Below the pieces are notes generated by a model. The model was given only the letters and a program-made list of their open reading frames with translations, made no database searches and had not been told where the DNA came from. This document shows, in pieces, positions 42,557-43,505 of a stretch of 43,505 nucleotides of DNA; the stretch's first letter is position 1; each line of letters begins with the position of its first letter. Both the position numbers and the translations under genes were made by a program. Origin of the DNA: Calditrichaceae bacterium (lineage in GTDB: Bacteria > Calditrichota > Calditrichia > RBG-13-44-9 > J075); the NCBI GenBank assembly GCA_013360445.1, contig JABWBP010000040.1, positions 1 to 43,505 on the forward strand, read 5' to 3'.

Positions 42557-42678
42557 ATTCTTCATCCTGCGTGAAGAGAAACTTCTGCTCCATGTGATTT
42601 GGAAACGGAACATTCAGCATGAGATAGCTCTTTCGCCTAATTCTCTTCAATTCTCAACCCAATTCAGGAGAAATTTTT

Positions 42679-43410
42679 ATGAAAACAAGTGTACGGTTGT
42701 TATTTCTGGTGCTGGTAATGTTGGTTGGAGCGAGCCAGCTTTTTGCCCAGGCGCGGCGGGGGCAGTTTGAAATTTATGCCGGGGCCAATATCCCCCTGGG
42801 ACCGGAGGGATTTAAAGATTATTACAAGATGGGTTTCAGCCTCAATGGCCAATATGTGTTTTTCCCTTCAGTACGGGTGGGCATTCCCATTTTTGCAGGC
42901 TATGAATTCTTTTCGGTTAATTCTGACGCCATCAATGATGACTTTGAATCGGCGTTACGATCTGTCTTTCAAGGAAGCGGATTGGAATTGGTGAGTTCCA
43001 ATCTGGACGTAAGCGGAAGCGCCAGCATTATACGATTCGGCGCCGGGGTACGGCCTTACCTGACCGCGCCGGAAGCCTCAACCCAGTTCTTCCTGTTTGG
43101 AAACGCCACTTTCAACATTCTGAAATCCAAAACTGAGTTGAATGGTGGAAGCGTTACCGTTACCGATGGGATTAACACGGAGACCTTAGAGTTAGAAGGA
43201 GGCTCCAGCGAGGGTGATGAAAGCAAAATTGGTTTGGCGATTGGCGGGGGTATCGAAATACCCGCGGGCGAGAAGATCAACCTGATTTTCCAGGGATTGG
43301 CCAATTTTATTTTCACATCTTCGGAAGAAATCGACCTGGGCGATGGAACCACGGAAAAGGTAGGCGGAACAACCAGTTTTGTGGGGATTACCGCGGGGAT
43401 AATCTTCTAA
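42679..43410 (+). CDS. Outer-membrane beta-barrel protein
   Basis: This 243-residue protein starts behind AGGAG (42666-42670), with a signal peptide (residues 1-24, SQLFAQ). The rest is alternating beta-strands (GQFEIYAGANIPLG, FPSVRVGIPIFAGYEFF, IRFGAGVRPYL, SKIGLAIGGGIEIP) ending in TSFVGITAGIIF with the terminal Phe typical of barrel proteins. It resembles OmpA/OmpW-type 8-strand barrels. The specific role is unknown. It may be co-expressed with the CsgG-domain protein. Confidence 0.82.
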   Translation: MKTSVRLLFLVLVMLVGASQLFAQARRGQFEIYAGANIPLGPEGFKDYYKMGFSLNGQYVFFPSVRVGIPIFAGYEFFSVNSDAINDDFESALRSVFQGSGLELVSSNLDVSGSASIIRFGAGVRPYLTAPEASTQFFLFGNATFNILKSKTELNGGSVTVTDGINTETLELEGGSSEGDESKIGLAIGGGIEIPAGEKINLIFQGLANFIFTSSEEIDLGDGTTEKVGGTTSFVGITAGIIF

Positions 43411-43426
43411 CTGAACTTTTGCAAAT

Positions 43427-43505
43427 TTAGGCGAGTCCCAGATGAGCCTTGATTCTGTTTGGTTGCCAACCATCAAGGATAGCGCGTTCAATGGCCCAGG
43501 AGATG
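43427..43505 (-). CDS. Possible C-terminal fragment of a gene continuing beyond the window
   Basis: The minus strand from the window edge reads ISWAIERAILDGWQPNRIKA and stops at TAA (43429-43427). Codon use and composition look protein-like, and convergent placement after the barrel gene is sensible. The fragment is only 25 codons, so neither reality nor family can be judged. Confidence 0.25.
   Translation of the reverse strand, partial: ISWAIERAILDGWQPNRIKAHLGLA

Overview
The window comes from a Gram-negative-type bacterium (signal peptides, Omp85-like and other outer-membrane barrels, periplasmic HtrA proteases), roughly 55-58% G+C by eye. The large secreted fusion proteins, WD40/TolB-like propellers, a dockerin-like secreted phosphatase and aacccc/ggggtt palindrome arrays suggest the FCB side of the tree, perhaps a Calditrichota/KSB1-like or Ignavibacteria-like lineage. 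That placement is inference only: there is no rRNA or marker gene here apart from one tRNA-Arg(CCU).

Layout. 1-6 kb: anchored TPR protein, tRNA-Arg, a secreted phytase/purple-acid-phosphatase fusion, a small exported protein, hypA and exonuclease III. 6.3-9.9 kb: three co-directional phosphorelay genes (response regulator, receiver-kinase, PAS-kinase). 10.2-16.8 kb: a three-subunit molybdenum hydroxylase (2Fe-2S, Moco and FAD subunits) with a CoxG-like protein and an NCS1 nucleobase/hydantoin permease. This looks like uptake and oxidation of an N-heterocycle; the Moco subunit lacks the CO-dehydrogenase signature. 16.9-22 kb: TPR protein, a propeller-M28 peptidase-PDZ fusion, a small membrane protein and a YwiC-like protein. 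22.4-24.3 kb: quinone-reductase-like dehydrogenase and a nitrilase-family hydrolase. 24.3-28.4 kb: a DMSO-reductase-family molybdoenzyme, with the catalytic subunit separate and the FeS and anchor subunits fused. 28.4-33.1 kb: an insertion-tolerant island with a REP-like array and its Y1 transposase, an IS5-like element splitting a DUF1566 gene, a duplicated 3' fragment of hypA, a 42-bp tandem repeat and several large palindromes. 33.1-43.5 kb: metalloprotease-propeller-Omp85 fusion, rlmI, an HtrA protease paired with a degenerate HtrA, a Nudix hydrolase, a TPR-CsgG protein and an outer-membrane barrel.

The most unusual signal is intergenic. The window carries about ten different periodic 'stutter' sequences, each a short word repeated imperfectly (for example tgcctac, gtgaatag, gcgcatag, cacgaatgaa). 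Four loci hold them as inverted pairs. Two pairs enclose small genes of families known for high copy number: a GxxExxY (PDDEXK_3) gene with 32-bp terminal inverted repeats, and a four-helix-bundle (23S-IVS/S23) gene. Two pairs enclose no gene. Both enclosed genes carry a single disabling lesion, and three metabolic genes end at stop codons inside stutter sequence. I infer a class of small mobile or templated elements that settle at gene 3' ends and between operon genes.
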